This document shows, piece by piece, positions 53,193 through 63,113 of a DNA stretch of 64,000 bases (its first letter is position 1; every line of letters begins with the position of its first letter). Source of the DNA: Coriobacterium glomerans PW2. Lineage in GTDB: Bacteria > Actinomycetota > Coriobacteriia > Coriobacteriales > Coriobacteriaceae. Where the stretch lies: the NCBI RefSeq assembly GCF_000195315.1, contig NC_015389.1:1798001-1862000 (forward strand), read 5' to 3'. A program made the translations under genes and the position numbers. The notes beneath the pieces are model-generated. The model saw nothing but the letters and a program-made list of their open reading frames with translations, had not been told where the DNA came from and searched no databases.

Positions 53193-55385
53193 TCACATGA
53201 GCTTTGTCGACTCGATCTTCTCGATGACCCACGTGTTGGCTCTGATTATCGGCCGACGCAACAGCAAACCCAGTGCAAGCGATGGAAGCAAATAAATCGC
53301 GAGCTTGCTCATCTCGGCGAGATACTCGGCACCGTAGCTTCCCGCCATGGCGGCGTGCATCGCGTTGATAGCGTGGGTGAACGGCAGCCACGGATACACA
53401 GCTTGGAAGAAGTCGGCGGTCATCTGAATGGGAAACGTTCCGCCCGAGCCGGCTACCTGCATGACAAGCAGAACGACTGCAAGCGCCTTGCCGACATCGC
53501 CGAATGACACCGTGAGTGCGTAGATGATATTGCAGAAGACGAAACCGGCAAGCCAGCCGGTCGCGATAAATGCGAGAGGGCTGTCGCACTGAATGCCGAA
53601 GAACAAGATGTCTCCGGCGCACACGAGTGTGCTTTGGCATAAGGCCAACGTTGCGAACAGCAGAAAGCGTCCGAGATACAGCTCATGCAGGCGCACGGGC
53701 ATGAGACGCTTGACCAGATCCGTGTCGACGACGACCTTGAGCATGGCGGCGAGTACGATATTTCCCACCCACATCGAAAGGACGGTGTAGAACGGAGCCA
53801 TAGCCGAGCCGTAGTTGGCAATCGGGTAGACAGCATGCCGGCTGAGTCCGACCGGTGCCGCGAGCGCGCTGGCCAGTGCGGCGGGATCCTCGCCGATGAT
53901 TGAGCGAATCTTAACCAGATCATGCGAGTTGGTGGCACCTTCGAGCTCGCCCTTGAGTTTGGCGAGCCACTCCGCTGAAGAGTCCAAAGTATCCGTAACC
54001 CCACCGAGCACGCCCTGTGCGCCCGCAAGTTCGCTTGCGAGTGATTCCGAGGAAGAGGAGAGCTTCTTGACGGTCGCATCCAGATCGCGCGCCGTGTCCC
54101 GACTTCCGCTTACGGTATCTTCCACCGTTTTCTCGAGCTGTGCGGCGTTCTGCTTGAGCGTGGTCTCGTAATCGGCTTTGACTTGAGTGATGCCTGCTTT
54201 CGCTTCCGCAACAAGCGCCTGGATATCCTTGCGATTCTGTTCGATGGCAGATGCGCTGCCGCCGATGTCACTTGCCGCGGCATTGAGACGCGCCTCCAGA
54301 TCGCGCTGCTTTTTCGCAACTGCGTCTAGTCGTGAAATCACCCCATCGAGGGGAGCTTTCACCCGTGGGTCGAGATCGGGAAGATCCCGTTCGATCTTCT
54401 CGATATCGCCCTTGATTTTCTCGGTTCGAGCGGCCTGCTCGCCCACACGAGACGCAATAGACTTGAGCTGGCTCTGAGTGTCACCCGCCTGCGTGCCTGC
54501 AGCGGAAAACGCCTTGCCGACCGCGCTGGACACCGCGTCATAGCTCGCTGCTGTGTCACCGAGAGCGTGGTTGATGGTGTCCGCCGCACCCTCGATCGAG
54601 GCCTGAGTGTCTCCGAGTCCCTGCTTCGCATCCGCCAAGAGCTTGCGCATCTGCGCGGATGTGCCGCCGGTATCGCCCATGAGTCTGCCGGTCGACCCTA
54701 CGAGGCCCGAAGTGGAGCCCAGGAGTCCCGACAACGACTTCGTACCCGCGTGCGCATCGCGAAGCCCAGAGATGCTCGCGTCGAGTGTGGAGTTCAGATT
54801 GGAAACGTAGGCGCCGATCTGATCGCTGTTCATGAAATCGAGAAGGTTCGCCGAAGTCGATAGTCCGATGCTGCCGATCGTCTCGGTAAATGTCTCATCG
54901 ATCTGCTTGCGCACCGTGGTCGCACCCTTGTCTGTGACGCGCGGCGCGATCGCGTTCGCCTTCTGATTCTCGTAGTAGATGATATTCGAATGCTTCACCT
55001 GGGTGGAGAAAAGCGTCATCATGTCCGAGGAGAAGTCCTCTGGAATCACGACCGCGGCGTAGTACTCACCTGAGCGCACACCTTCGACAGCCTGATCCCT
55101 GTCCACGAACACCCAATCCAAATCTTTGTTTTCGCGAAGCGCCGAAGTCACCGAGTTGCCGATGTTCACCTTGATCGGGATGAGATCGCTGCGGTAACCG
55201 CGATCGGTATTGGCCACCGCGACCTTGAGATTGCCGGTGTTGCCATAGGGGTCCCAGCTGCCCGCGATGTTGAACCAAGCATAGAGCACCGGAACGATGA
55301 TGAGACCGACCACGACGATCAGCGCGATAACGCTGCGCCGGATGCGCGCGAGATCACAGCGGAACAGATGCAAGATGTTTCTCAC
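53193..55385 (-). CDS. YhgE/Pip family membrane protein 1
   Basis: A 730-residue protein. One N-terminal helix (VIALIVVVGLIIVPVLYAWF) followed by the hallmark NIAGSWDPYGNTGNLKVAVA, an extracytoplasmic region of about 470 residues dominated by coiled-coil-like Ala/Ser/Asp heptads (residues 180-480), then five or six C-terminal helices of the ABC-2 membrane type. Related proteins are Pip (phage infection protein) and YhgE, some linked to type VII secretion. The start is GTG, overlapping the previous gene's TGA (GTGA). No WXG100 or EssC gene is nearby. Confidence 0.92.
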   Translation of the reverse strand: MRNILHLFRCDLARIRRSVIALIVVVGLIIVPVLYAWFNIAGSWDPYGNTGNLKVAVANTDRGYRSDLIPIKVNIGNSVTSALRENKDLDWVFVDRDQAVEGVRSGEYYAAVVIPEDFSSDMMTLFSTQVKHSNIIYYENQKANAIAPRVTDKGATTVRKQIDETFTETIGSIGLSTSANLLDFMNSDQIGAYVSNLNSTLDASISGLRDAHAGTKSLSGLLGSTSGLVGSTGRLMGDTGGTSAQMRKLLADAKQGLGDTQASIEGAADTINHALGDTAASYDAVSSAVGKAFSAAGTQAGDTQSQLKSIASRVGEQAARTEKIKGDIEKIERDLPDLDPRVKAPLDGVISRLDAVAKKQRDLEARLNAAASDIGGSASAIEQNRKDIQALVAEAKAGITQVKADYETTLKQNAAQLEKTVEDTVSGSRDTARDLDATVKKLSSSSESLASELAGAQGVLGGVTDTLDSSAEWLAKLKGELEGATNSHDLVKIRSIIGEDPAALASALAAPVGLSRHAVYPIANYGSAMAPFYTVLSMWVGNIVLAAMLKVVVDTDLVKRLMPVRLHELYLGRFLLFATLALCQSTLVCAGDILFFGIQCDSPLAFIATGWLAGFVFCNIIYALTVSFGDVGKALAVVLLVMQVAGSGGTFPIQMTADFFQAVYPWLPFTHAINAMHAAMAGSYGAEYLAEMSKLAIYLLPSLALGLLLRRPIIRANTWVIEKIESTKLM

Positions 55386-58048
55386 AGCGTCTCGTCCTTC
55401 CCCTTATCGAAAGCACGCGAAGATGAGCCCGAGTTCTCTCTCGTGGCCTTGCCCGCTTGAATATCGTCGTCGGTTGCAGCAGATCGATCCCGGCCGCCCA
55501 AGATGCCAGCGGCTCGCGCAGCAAGCGGGGAGTCGTCCATATGTCCGCGAATCTGCGCACGCAGGCCCTCATCGGATAGCGCCGATATCCTCAGCTGCAG
55601 CCGCATGCTCTCATGCGCGTATTCCACAGCGATCATATACGCATCGGCAACGATAATGGAAACGACCCAGAGCACGAGCATCCCGATCTTGCCATCTATG
55701 CTTACATCAAGAACGGCGGTGAGCACGAACAGAACGGTCGGCAAACCGAACACGAGGAGAAAGCCCGCGCGGATGAGTCGAGGATAGCGACGCTCGAAAC
55801 GGTCTGCTCTGACTATGACGCGCTCTCGATATGCTGCGGTATCAAACATGACCCGCAGAGCTTGGCGCAGCGAGTAGTGCTCGCGAGAGCGGCTGTTCTT
55901 CTCGGAGATCATGACGCCGGTACGCGAAAGCTCGCGATCGAACAGAAGATTCATGTTCAGCAACCACGGGCGAAGCCCCACGCCCACGACAAGCGCTGCG
56001 ACGAGAAATGCAAAAAGCGAGGCGAGATCGCTGAGATAGTGCGAGCCGTAGAGGCCGCCGACGGTCTCGCGCAGCGCATTGATACCATAGGTAAACGGCA
56101 GCAACGGATGCAGCCACTGAAAGAAAGCCGGCATCATCTCTATAGGATAGGTTCCAGAGGAACCAGGAATCTGGACGATCACCAATATGACAGCGATCGC
56201 CTTGCCGATATGCTTGAAAGCGCTTGCGAGCGCGAAGATGATGTTGACGTAAACAAATGAGATCGCGACGCCTGCAACGAGGAACAGCGCCGGAGAGCTG
56301 CATTGCATCCCGAGCACCAGATCACCCGAGCATACAATGAGCGCCTGAACGACACCGAGGAGCACGAACAGCAGCCATCTGCCAAAATATCCCTGCGTTG
56401 GCGAGAACGCCGGAAGCCCCTCGCGATCGACTTCGAGCTTGAGGATCGCGATGAGCACGAAGCCTCCGACCCATAAAGCCAGATTCGTATAGAACGGCGC
56501 GACGCCCGAACCGTAGGTCGCAACCGGATACACCGTGTTCGTGACAAGCGAGACCGGTGAGGACATGAAGTCAGCAAGGTCCTCGGGCTTGGCGTCCAGC
56601 AGATCCGCGAGCCTGCCGACCACCTCAGAGCTTCGAAGCGCAGCGACATCGTCGCGTGTTCGTTTGAGCATGTTTTGAACGGAACCGATTGCGCTGTCAC
56701 CATGTGCGATCGTTTCCTTCGCCTGATCGAGAGTCCCCGAAAGCTCTCCTAGCATCCCGCGCGCCTGCTCTATAAGCGGGACCATGCCGCCGAGCGCTCC
56801 GGAAAGATCTCCTGAGACACTCGAGAACGAGTCCAGTCCGCGATCCAGCTGGGGTAGCACACTCGAGGAGAAACGGGACTGCACGTTCGCCACACCGGAG
56901 ACACCGTTTTGCACGGCAGTGTTCATCTCTGAGGATGCGGCAGCGATCGAGGTCGCAGAATTCTTGATGTCATCGCTTTGCGTCTTGAGACCATCCTTCA
57001 CCGTCTGAAGACGATCGTTCTCGTTCTGCAGAGCGCCTATGATGGCGCTCGTATCCACTGTCTTATCTGTGATCTGCTTGAGCACGTCGATAGCGCGCTG
57101 GTTGTCATCAATGAGCGCTTGGACGTCGGCGAGCATGCCGTCGACCTTGCCCTGTACGGAGATGATGGCCCCGCTCGCGGAGCCGATGCCGACGCTGGCC
57201 CGAGAGGAGGCGCGACCCAATTGCATGGATCCGCTTGAAAGGGCACCGGACAGCGATGTCGTGAACGCACGGGTCGAGGTGCGCGTGGTGGTCAGAAGAT
57301 CATTGCCCTGTGCGAGCGCAGCGGAAAGTCCGGGAGCACGGTCCGAGAGGCTCTTGAGTGATGTGTCGGCGGACGCGATGGCCCTCTTTGTCGCGTCGAT
57401 CGTGCCCGTCATTCCATCTAATGAAGCTCTCCCCTGATCAAGGGCATCGTTTGCCTCTCGAATGGTTCCGATGAGTCCGCTCTGCGCGGTGGCTCCCTTT
57501 TCGACGACGTCGGCTCCGGCTTCCTTGGCGCGTTCCATGATCGTCTTGCTCACCGTGGCGACAAACGTGTCATTGATTTGCTCTTCGATCGTCTCCGCTC
57601 CCGTGTCGGTGACCTTCGGCGCGATCGCGTTGTTCTTCTCGTTCACATAATATGTCAGCTTCGGCTGTGTGTACTCGTCGGTGAACATGCTCAGGAGATT
57701 TTTGCTGAAGTCCTTCGGTATGATGACGGCAGCATAGTACTCACCCGACTCAACACCCGCTTTGGCTTGAGCTGCGGACGTGAAGACCCATCCGAGCTGA
57801 TGGTTTTCCTTGAGCCGGCTGATCGTCTGCTCCCCCGCGTTCAGACCGCCGACGTAATCGCTACTGGCTTCGACATCTTCATTCGCCACTGCGACATGGA
57901 CGTTGGCCGTGTTGCCATACGGATCCCAGTTGGCCACGATGTTGTACCATGCGTATAGAGAAGGTATGACGCACACGCCGGCGATGAGCACCAGGGCCAC
58001 CGGATTGCGAAGGAGACGCATGAGATCGCGTCGAAAGATTTTGATCAC
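55382..58048 (-). CDS. YhgE/Pip family membrane protein 2
   Basis: A paralogue of the downstream gene, about 888 residues. It has N-terminal helix ALVLIAGVCVIPSLYAWYNI, then VANWDPYGNTANVHVAVANE, a coiled-coil extracytoplasmic region, and a membrane half. It differs by a C-terminal extension of about 170 residues with two more helices (LIRAGFLLVFGLPTVLFVLT; IGMLVLWVVSIIVADAYMIA) and a charged tail. The start is uncertain: GTG at 58048 matches the paralogue's N-terminus but has a poor ribosome site; ATG 58099 and GTG 58138 are in-frame alternatives. Cotranscribed with its paralogue. Confidence 0.88.
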   Translation of the reverse strand: MIKIFRRDLMRLLRNPVALVLIAGVCVIPSLYAWYNIVANWDPYGNTANVHVAVANEDVEASSDYVGGLNAGEQTISRLKENHQLGWVFTSAAQAKAGVESGEYYAAVIIPKDFSKNLLSMFTDEYTQPKLTYYVNEKNNAIAPKVTDTGAETIEEQINDTFVATVSKTIMERAKEAGADVVEKGATAQSGLIGTIREANDALDQGRASLDGMTGTIDATKRAIASADTSLKSLSDRAPGLSAALAQGNDLLTTTRTSTRAFTTSLSGALSSGSMQLGRASSRASVGIGSASGAIISVQGKVDGMLADVQALIDDNQRAIDVLKQITDKTVDTSAIIGALQNENDRLQTVKDGLKTQSDDIKNSATSIAAASSEMNTAVQNGVSGVANVQSRFSSSVLPQLDRGLDSFSSVSGDLSGALGGMVPLIEQARGMLGELSGTLDQAKETIAHGDSAIGSVQNMLKRTRDDVAALRSSEVVGRLADLLDAKPEDLADFMSSPVSLVTNTVYPVATYGSGVAPFYTNLALWVGGFVLIAILKLEVDREGLPAFSPTQGYFGRWLLFVLLGVVQALIVCSGDLVLGMQCSSPALFLVAGVAISFVYVNIIFALASAFKHIGKAIAVILVIVQIPGSSGTYPIEMMPAFFQWLHPLLPFTYGINALRETVGGLYGSHYLSDLASLFAFLVAALVVGVGLRPWLLNMNLLFDRELSRTGVMISEKNSRSREHYSLRQALRVMFDTAAYRERVIVRADRFERRYPRLIRAGFLLVFGLPTVLFVLTAVLDVSIDGKIGMLVLWVVSIIVADAYMIAVEYAHESMRLQLRISALSDEGLRAQIRGHMDDSPLAARAAGILGGRDRSAATDDDIQAGKATRENSGSSSRAFDKGKDETL

Positions 58049-58169
58049 ACAGGACACGACAAACCATCCGATCACACCGATCCGCTCATCGCAGTACATG
58101 CGCGATGAGCGGAACCCTCTGCCTTGATTCGGAAACACACTACTACAAACCCGCTGAGCGGGCCAGATG

Positions 58170-60194
58170 CTACATCAGCTCGCAGACAGCCTGCGCAAAC
58201 GCAACCGGGTCCTCAGGGAGCATCCCCTCGACGAGCAGCGCTTGATCGTAGAGCAGGCCCGCATAGCGAGAGACCTTTTCAGTGTCACCGGATTGCTGGG
58301 CGGATACGAGCTTCTCGAAAACGGGGTGCTTCGGATTGACCTCCAGCACGCGCTGTGACTTGGGCATATTCTCCTGGGTTGCTTCCGGCCCTTTCGAGAG
58401 AACCTTTTCCATCTCAAGGGACATCGGTCCCTCCGTGGTTATGAAAGCGGGCGCGTCGGTTGCGCGAGCCGACGCCGCGACCCGTTCGACTTTGCCCTCG
58501 AGCGCCTTTTTCATGGTCTCGAACAGATCCTTATGGCCTTCGGTCGCCTTGGCGGCGTCCTTCTTCTCCTCTTCGGTCTCCAGATCGACATCGTCGGAGG
58601 CAACATTTTTAAGCTCCAGGTTGCGATTCTCGCGCGCGGGCTCGGCACCGTCGGCTGCGGCGGCCTGCGCCGCCTCCCGAGCGGCATCGTCCTCAAACAC
58701 CTTGAGCATGTCCTTTGCCTCATAGGTGCGCATAGCTTGGAACGTGAACTCATCAACGTCCTGCGTGAGGAGCAAGACATCAAAGCCGCGCGACAGCACG
58801 CCGCACACGATGGGCATCTTTGAGAGCCTCTCGCGCGAGTCTCCGGCCGCGTAATAGATTGCCTTCTGCTCGCTTGGCATCGCATGGGCATACTCAGCGA
58901 GCGTGACCATCTTCTGATCGCGCGCGCTCCAAAAGAGCAGCAGATCGGCAAGACCGGCGGCTTTCATGCCGTAGCTTGAGTAGATCCCATATTTGAGACC
59001 GCGTCCGAAGTTCTCGAAAAACGCCTCGAACGATTCGCGATCGTTGTCACGCATGTCCTCGAGCTCGGCCGTGATCTTCTTCTCGACACGATTGGCGATC
59101 GCATGAAGCTGACGGTCGTGCTGCAGCGTTTCGCGAGAGATGTTCAAGGAGACATCAGCCGAGTCGATGACACCGCGCACGAAGCTGAAGTAGTCCGGCA
59201 CCAGATCTGCGCATTTCTCCATGATCATGACATTTGAGCTGTAGAGGGCGAGTCCCTTTTCATAATCCTTGCTGTACAGGTCAAACGGGGCGCGGCCCGG
59301 TATGAACAGCAGTGCATCGTACTCCAGAGTTCCCTCTGCGTGAAATGAAATGGTACGCGCAGGGTCCTCGAAGTCATGGAACGTGGACTTGTAGAACTCA
59401 TTGTAATCCTCGGGCTTCACGTCTGAGGACCGCTTCTTCCAGATCGGCGTCATCGAGTTCACCGTCTCGAGTTCGGTGTAGCTCTCGTATTCGGGTTTGT
59501 AGTCGTCTCCCGCATCGTCGGGCTTGGGCTTCTCGCGACTCTTTGTGACCATCATCTGAATGGGATGGTGCACGTAGTTGCTGTACCGCGTGACAAGGTC
59601 CTTGAGCGCCCACTCGGAAAGATAGCGATCGTAGTCCTCACCGGGCTCGCCGTCGACAGCTTCCTCGTTCTCGCGCAGAGTCAAAACGATATCGGTCCCA
59701 TGGCGCTCGCGTTCGGCGTCGCCGATCGTGTAGCCCTCGAGTCCGTCGCTCTCCCATACGTGGGCGTCATCTTCGCCGAACGCACGCGAGATCACCCGAA
59801 CGCTGTGCGCGACCATGAACGCTGAGTAGAATCCGACCCCGAACTGACCGATGATATCGATGGCGTCAGTCGCATCCTTTTCGGTCTCGTCTTTGAACTC
59901 CTGGCTGCCCGAGTGCGCAATCGTACCAAGGTTCTTTTCCAGCTCCGCCGCCGTCATTCCGATGCCGTTGTCTGAAACTGTGATCGTCCGGGCATCTTTG
60001 TCATACGATACGCGAATCGAAAGATCCTCATCCTCCAGTTTGAGGTCGTGATCGGTCAAGCTTTTGAAGTACAGCTTGTCCACTGCATCGGATGCGTTGG
60101 AAATCAGCTCCCTCAGAAATATCTCGCGATTCGTGTATATCGAATTGATCATCAGATCGAGCAGCTTCTTGCTTTCAGTCTTGAATTTGCGCAT
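58170..60194 (-). CDS. htpG: Hsp90-family chaperone HtpG
   Basis: A 674-residue ATP-dependent chaperone. GHKL ATPase motifs: SIYTNREIFLRELISNASDA, VSDNGIGMTAAELEKNLGTI, IGQFGVGFYSAFMVA. The middle domain has NISRETLQHDRQLHAIANRV. A linker near residue 515-530 is rich in Ala. ATG 60194 has GAGG eight bases upstream and is the family start; the longer frame from 60278 is not conserved. Confidence 0.96.
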   Translation of the reverse strand: MRKFKTESKKLLDLMINSIYTNREIFLRELISNASDAVDKLYFKSLTDHDLKLEDEDLSIRVSYDKDARTITVSDNGIGMTAAELEKNLGTIAHSGSQEFKDETEKDATDAIDIIGQFGVGFYSAFMVAHSVRVISRAFGEDDAHVWESDGLEGYTIGDAERERHGTDIVLTLRENEEAVDGEPGEDYDRYLSEWALKDLVTRYSNYVHHPIQMMVTKSREKPKPDDAGDDYKPEYESYTELETVNSMTPIWKKRSSDVKPEDYNEFYKSTFHDFEDPARTISFHAEGTLEYDALLFIPGRAPFDLYSKDYEKGLALYSSNVMIMEKCADLVPDYFSFVRGVIDSADVSLNISRETLQHDRQLHAIANRVEKKITAELEDMRDNDRESFEAFFENFGRGLKYGIYSSYGMKAAGLADLLLFWSARDQKMVTLAEYAHAMPSEQKAIYYAAGDSRERLSKMPIVCGVLSRGFDVLLLTQDVDEFTFQAMRTYEAKDMLKVFEDDAAREAAQAAAADGAEPARENRNLELKNVASDDVDLETEEEKKDAAKATEGHKDLFETMKKALEGKVERVAASARATDAPAFITTEGPMSLEMEKVLSKGPEATQENMPKSQRVLEVNPKHPVFEKLVSAQQSGDTEKVSRYAGLLYDQALLVEGMLPEDPVAFAQAVCELM

Positions 60195-60731
60195 GCGTGC
60201 GTCCTCTCCATATAGGGCAATTCCGTCGCCTGGTGGCTTCAGCTTGAGGCCTCGTCTGCTCAGACGATCTGCCGCCAACAGACCTTATACGTTCGGACTT
60301 AGATTTTATATCCTTGCACCTTGCATATTTGCGGATTCTCATATTATTCATGAGACGCACGGGTCCCGGTTTGCAGAATCTGATTGCTAGACCACGTGCC
60401 AGTCTGCGCAACATCGGATAGATGGATTCATACATGCGCGATCAAGGGGGCTCGATTTACGTGCCGAACGCGATTGCGACTTCTTCGAAGTCCGCCTCGC
60501 TCATCTGGTCTCCGTGCCATCATCATGGTTCTGATCAGGGGAGAAAACAAGTATTTCATGTCAATGGGCAGATCTGCTCCTCAGGTCTGATGCGTCCCCG
60601 TGTTGTCCGGAATATGATTCGAACAGTGCCTTTTGGACAAACTTCTAGATCATCGGCCCTTCACAACCACATCTGAGCACATGGCAGCTATAATGTTGCA
60701 AGCGGAAACACTGTTTTGGGGGAGGGTGTGT
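60195..60731. other. Divergent intergenic region htpG/rmuC
   Basis: 537 bases with no supported gene. An AT-rich part around 60300-60350 holds TCTCAT (60337-60342) and ATGAGA (60350-60355), a 6-bp dyad with 7-base spacer that could be an htpG operator. No CIRCE (TTAGCACTC/GAGTGCTAA) or HAIR (CTTGAGT/ACTCAAG) element is present. Short plus-strand frames here lack ribosome sites and protein-like composition. Confidence 0.45.
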
Positions 60732-62327
60732 ATGGACGGTCCGGCGGCCTCGGCGATACTTATCATTGCCGCAGCGGCATCGATATGCGCTGTAGCCTTG
60801 GGTGTTGCCTGCACCGTGCTCATCTGCCGGGCGAACCGATCCGTGAGAGATCAGACTCAGCGCTCGAAGAAGATCGTGCCTGCGCTCTATCAGATCAAGG
60901 GCATCTTTGACACGGTCTCCTCGTCGCTCGCCGACACGCAGAACACACTTGACGCTGTGTCAAAGCAGGTGGCGAGCGAAAACTCCATCGAACAGCAGCG
61001 CTTCGATTACATCGCAAAGCGTCTGAACCTGACTGACGTTCGTGAGCGCGATCAGCGCCGTCCGACGATGCGGTCCTCCGAGCAAGCGAACGGCTATGTG
61101 GAGGAGCATCTGGAGAAGATACTCCTGAACATCAACCGGCAGCTGCGAATGTTTCGAGAGGACACCGAGAACCAGCTTGATCAGATGCGCTCCACCCTCG
61201 ATGAGCGGCTCGCGCGAGTTGTGAGCAATCGGCTGCAGAAACCGTTTGAACGCGTCGGGACACAGCTTGAGAGGCTCTATGGCAGTCTCGATGACATGCG
61301 CGGGATCGCCTCGGGCGCAGGCGACCTCGAGCGCGTACTCAGATATGTCAAGACTCAGGGCATCTTGGGAGAGGTAGACCTCGAGACCCTCATGTCAGAC
61401 ATACTCACCGCAGATCAGTTCTGCAAAGACGTTCCCACGAAACCGGGAAGCCCGGATTGCGTGAGCTACGCTGTGAGGCTGCCGATCTCACAGGGTGCAC
61501 CGGTTCTGCTCCCCATCGATGTGCGCTTCCCGATCGATGAATACGAGTATCTGTCCGAAGCTCTCGAAAGCGGCAACTCCGAGGACATCACGGCTGCGCG
61601 CGAGGAGCTGGCGCACCGGATACGCAAGGAAGCGAAGGGGATCTCCAGAAAGTTCATCGCCGAACCTGCTACAACGGACTTCGGCATCCTGTTCCTGCCA
61701 TCCGAGGGACTCTACGCCGAGGTGGTCGGACTTCCCGGTCTTCTTGAAAAGCTGCAGGGGGTCTATCACGTGAACGTCGCGGGACCCTCGACGATGGCAG
61801 CGATTCTCAACAGTCTTCAGATGAGCTATCAGAGCGTGCGGCTCGAGGAGCACACGGATTCCGTGCTCAAGGTCCTCACCGCCGTGAGATCGGAGCTTCC
61901 CAGCTACCAGAAGGCACTGCGTCGCGCTCGCCGAGAGGTCAACGTGGCGTCCAGAAATGTCAGCAGCGCCATTTCTGCAGGTGCAGACCAGCTGAAAAAC
62001 GAGATAGGAGATAGTATGTGCTCAAACCAAGACGAGACCCCGACGCGCATAGGCGGCGCACACATGAAGCAGTCCATAGACGACATGGATGACATGACGT
62101 CAGACGAATATGAGGAGGACGGTATGAAGAAAGATAAGAAGAAGGATAAGAAGAAGGACAAGAAAGAGAAAAAGAAGAAGGAAGAGAAGAAGAAGGACAA
62201 GAAGAAAAAGGACAAGAAGAAGAAAAAGAAGGACAAACAGAAAAAGGACAAAAAGAAGAAAAAGGACGTCGAGGAAGACACCGAGTTCGAAGAGGAACTC
62301 GAGTACGAGACCGAAGACGAGAGCTAA
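60732..62327 (+). CDS. rmuC: RmuC family protein with lysine-rich C-terminal tail
   Basis: A 531-residue protein. One N-terminal membrane helix (AILIIAAAASICAVALGVAC), a coiled coil (about 60-185), and the RmuC nuclease-like domain (about 200-420): LRYVKTQGILGEVDLETLMS, VLLPIDVRFPIDEYEYLSEA, TTDFGILFLPSEGLYAEVVG. RmuC limits DNA rearrangement and shares a PD-(D/E)XK-like fold. After residue 428, where relatives end, an acidic linker, a tail of KKDK/KKKDK repeats and a Glu-rich end follow. Strong internal ribosome sites precede in-frame ATGs at 62016 and 62124. ATG 60732 has GGGAGGG upstream. Confidence 0.9.
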   Translation: MDGPAASAILIIAAAASICAVALGVACTVLICRANRSVRDQTQRSKKIVPALYQIKGIFDTVSSSLADTQNTLDAVSKQVASENSIEQQRFDYIAKRLNLTDVRERDQRRPTMRSSEQANGYVEEHLEKILLNINRQLRMFREDTENQLDQMRSTLDERLARVVSNRLQKPFERVGTQLERLYGSLDDMRGIASGAGDLERVLRYVKTQGILGEVDLETLMSDILTADQFCKDVPTKPGSPDCVSYAVRLPISQGAPVLLPIDVRFPIDEYEYLSEALESGNSEDITAAREELAHRIRKEAKGISRKFIAEPATTDFGILFLPSEGLYAEVVGLPGLLEKLQGVYHVNVAGPSTMAAILNSLQMSYQSVRLEEHTDSVLKVLTAVRSELPSYQKALRRARREVNVASRNVSSAISAGADQLKNEIGDSMCSNQDETPTRIGGAHMKQSIDDMDDMTSDEYEEDGMKKDKKKDKKKDKKEKKKKEEKKKDKKKKDKKKKKKDKQKKDKKKKKDVEEDTEFEEELEYETEDES

Positions 62328-62354
62328 TCTCGCCTTATCAGATATACAGGCGGC

Positions 62355-62390
62355 ATCCCCGGAACGAAGTCTCGTCCCGGGGATTTCTCT
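62355..62390 (+). terminator. Terminator between rmuC and nth
   Basis: ATCCCCGG (62355-62362) and CCGGGGAT (62377-62384) with a 14-base loop, followed by TTCTCTT. It lies 28 bases after the rmuC stop. Confidence 0.75.
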
Positions 62391-62410
62391 TACATCCCAA
62401 AGGAGAGCGC

Positions 62411-63073
62411 ATGCCACGAGAGAGCAACGCAATCAAGAGGACGCGAGCGATCGAAGTCTGCAAGCGCTTGGAAGCCCGCTACGGTTCGGTCGAATGCTTC
62501 CTCGATCATGAGAATCCGTATCGTCTCGTAATCTCCGTCCTGCTCTCTGCGCAGACAACTGATGCTCAGGTGAACAGAGTCACTCCCGAGCTGTTCGCCC
62601 GCTGGCCCACAGCAGAGGCACTCGCCTCGGCATCTCCCGAGGAGGTCGCCGACGTCATTCGCTCACTGGGGTTTTACAAGACCAAGGCAAAGCACGCCGT
62701 CGAGGCTGCGCAGATGATCGTCTCCGACTTCGGAGGCGAGGTCCCCGCCGACATGAAGCAACTCATGCGCCTGCCCGGCGTGGGTCGCAAGACCGCGAAC
62801 ATCGTCCTCAACGTGAGTTTCAACATCGTCGAAGGCATCGCCGTCGACACCCATGTGAACCGCATCGCCCACCGTCTCGGCCTCTCACCCCGAACGCATC
62901 TGAACGATCCGCTTAAGACCGAGCAGGACCTGCTCGGTCTTCTGCCATCGCAATGGTGGGGATCAGTGAACCATCAATGGATCAAACTCGGTCGGGAGAT
63001 CTGCATAGCCAGGAACCCGCGATGCAACCTGTGTCCGCTCGCTGATATCTGTCCCAGCGCCGACCTCGCCTGA
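62411..63073 (+). CDS. nth: Endonuclease III
   Basis: A 220-residue DNA glycosylase/AP lyase for oxidised pyrimidines. Seen: LLSAQTTDAQVNRVTPELFA, the helix-hairpin-helix LPGVGRKTANIVLN with the catalytic Lys, the catalytic Asp in VDTHVNRIAHRLGL, and the 4Fe-4S loop CIARNPRCNLCPLADIC (C-X6-C-X2-C-X5-C). AAAGGAG lies about seven bases before the ATG. Length typical. Confidence 0.97.
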   Translation: MPRESNAIKRTRAIEVCKRLEARYGSVECFLDHENPYRLVISVLLSAQTTDAQVNRVTPELFARWPTAEALASASPEEVADVIRSLGFYKTKAKHAVEAAQMIVSDFGGEVPADMKQLMRLPGVGRKTANIVLNVSFNIVEGIAVDTHVNRIAHRLGLSPRTHLNDPLKTEQDLLGLLPSQWWGSVNHQWIKLGREICIARNPRCNLCPLADICPSADLA

Positions 63074-63113
63074 GGCGGCTTCGTCTCACGACGCGGGCGG
63101 GGGCGAAGGGCTG

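Noticed and set aside
61904-62281. Minus-strand Phe/Ser/Leu-rich frames opposite the RmuC tail, resembling membrane proteins
   Set aside because: They are the antisense reading of the AAG/GAC repeats encoding the KKDK tail.
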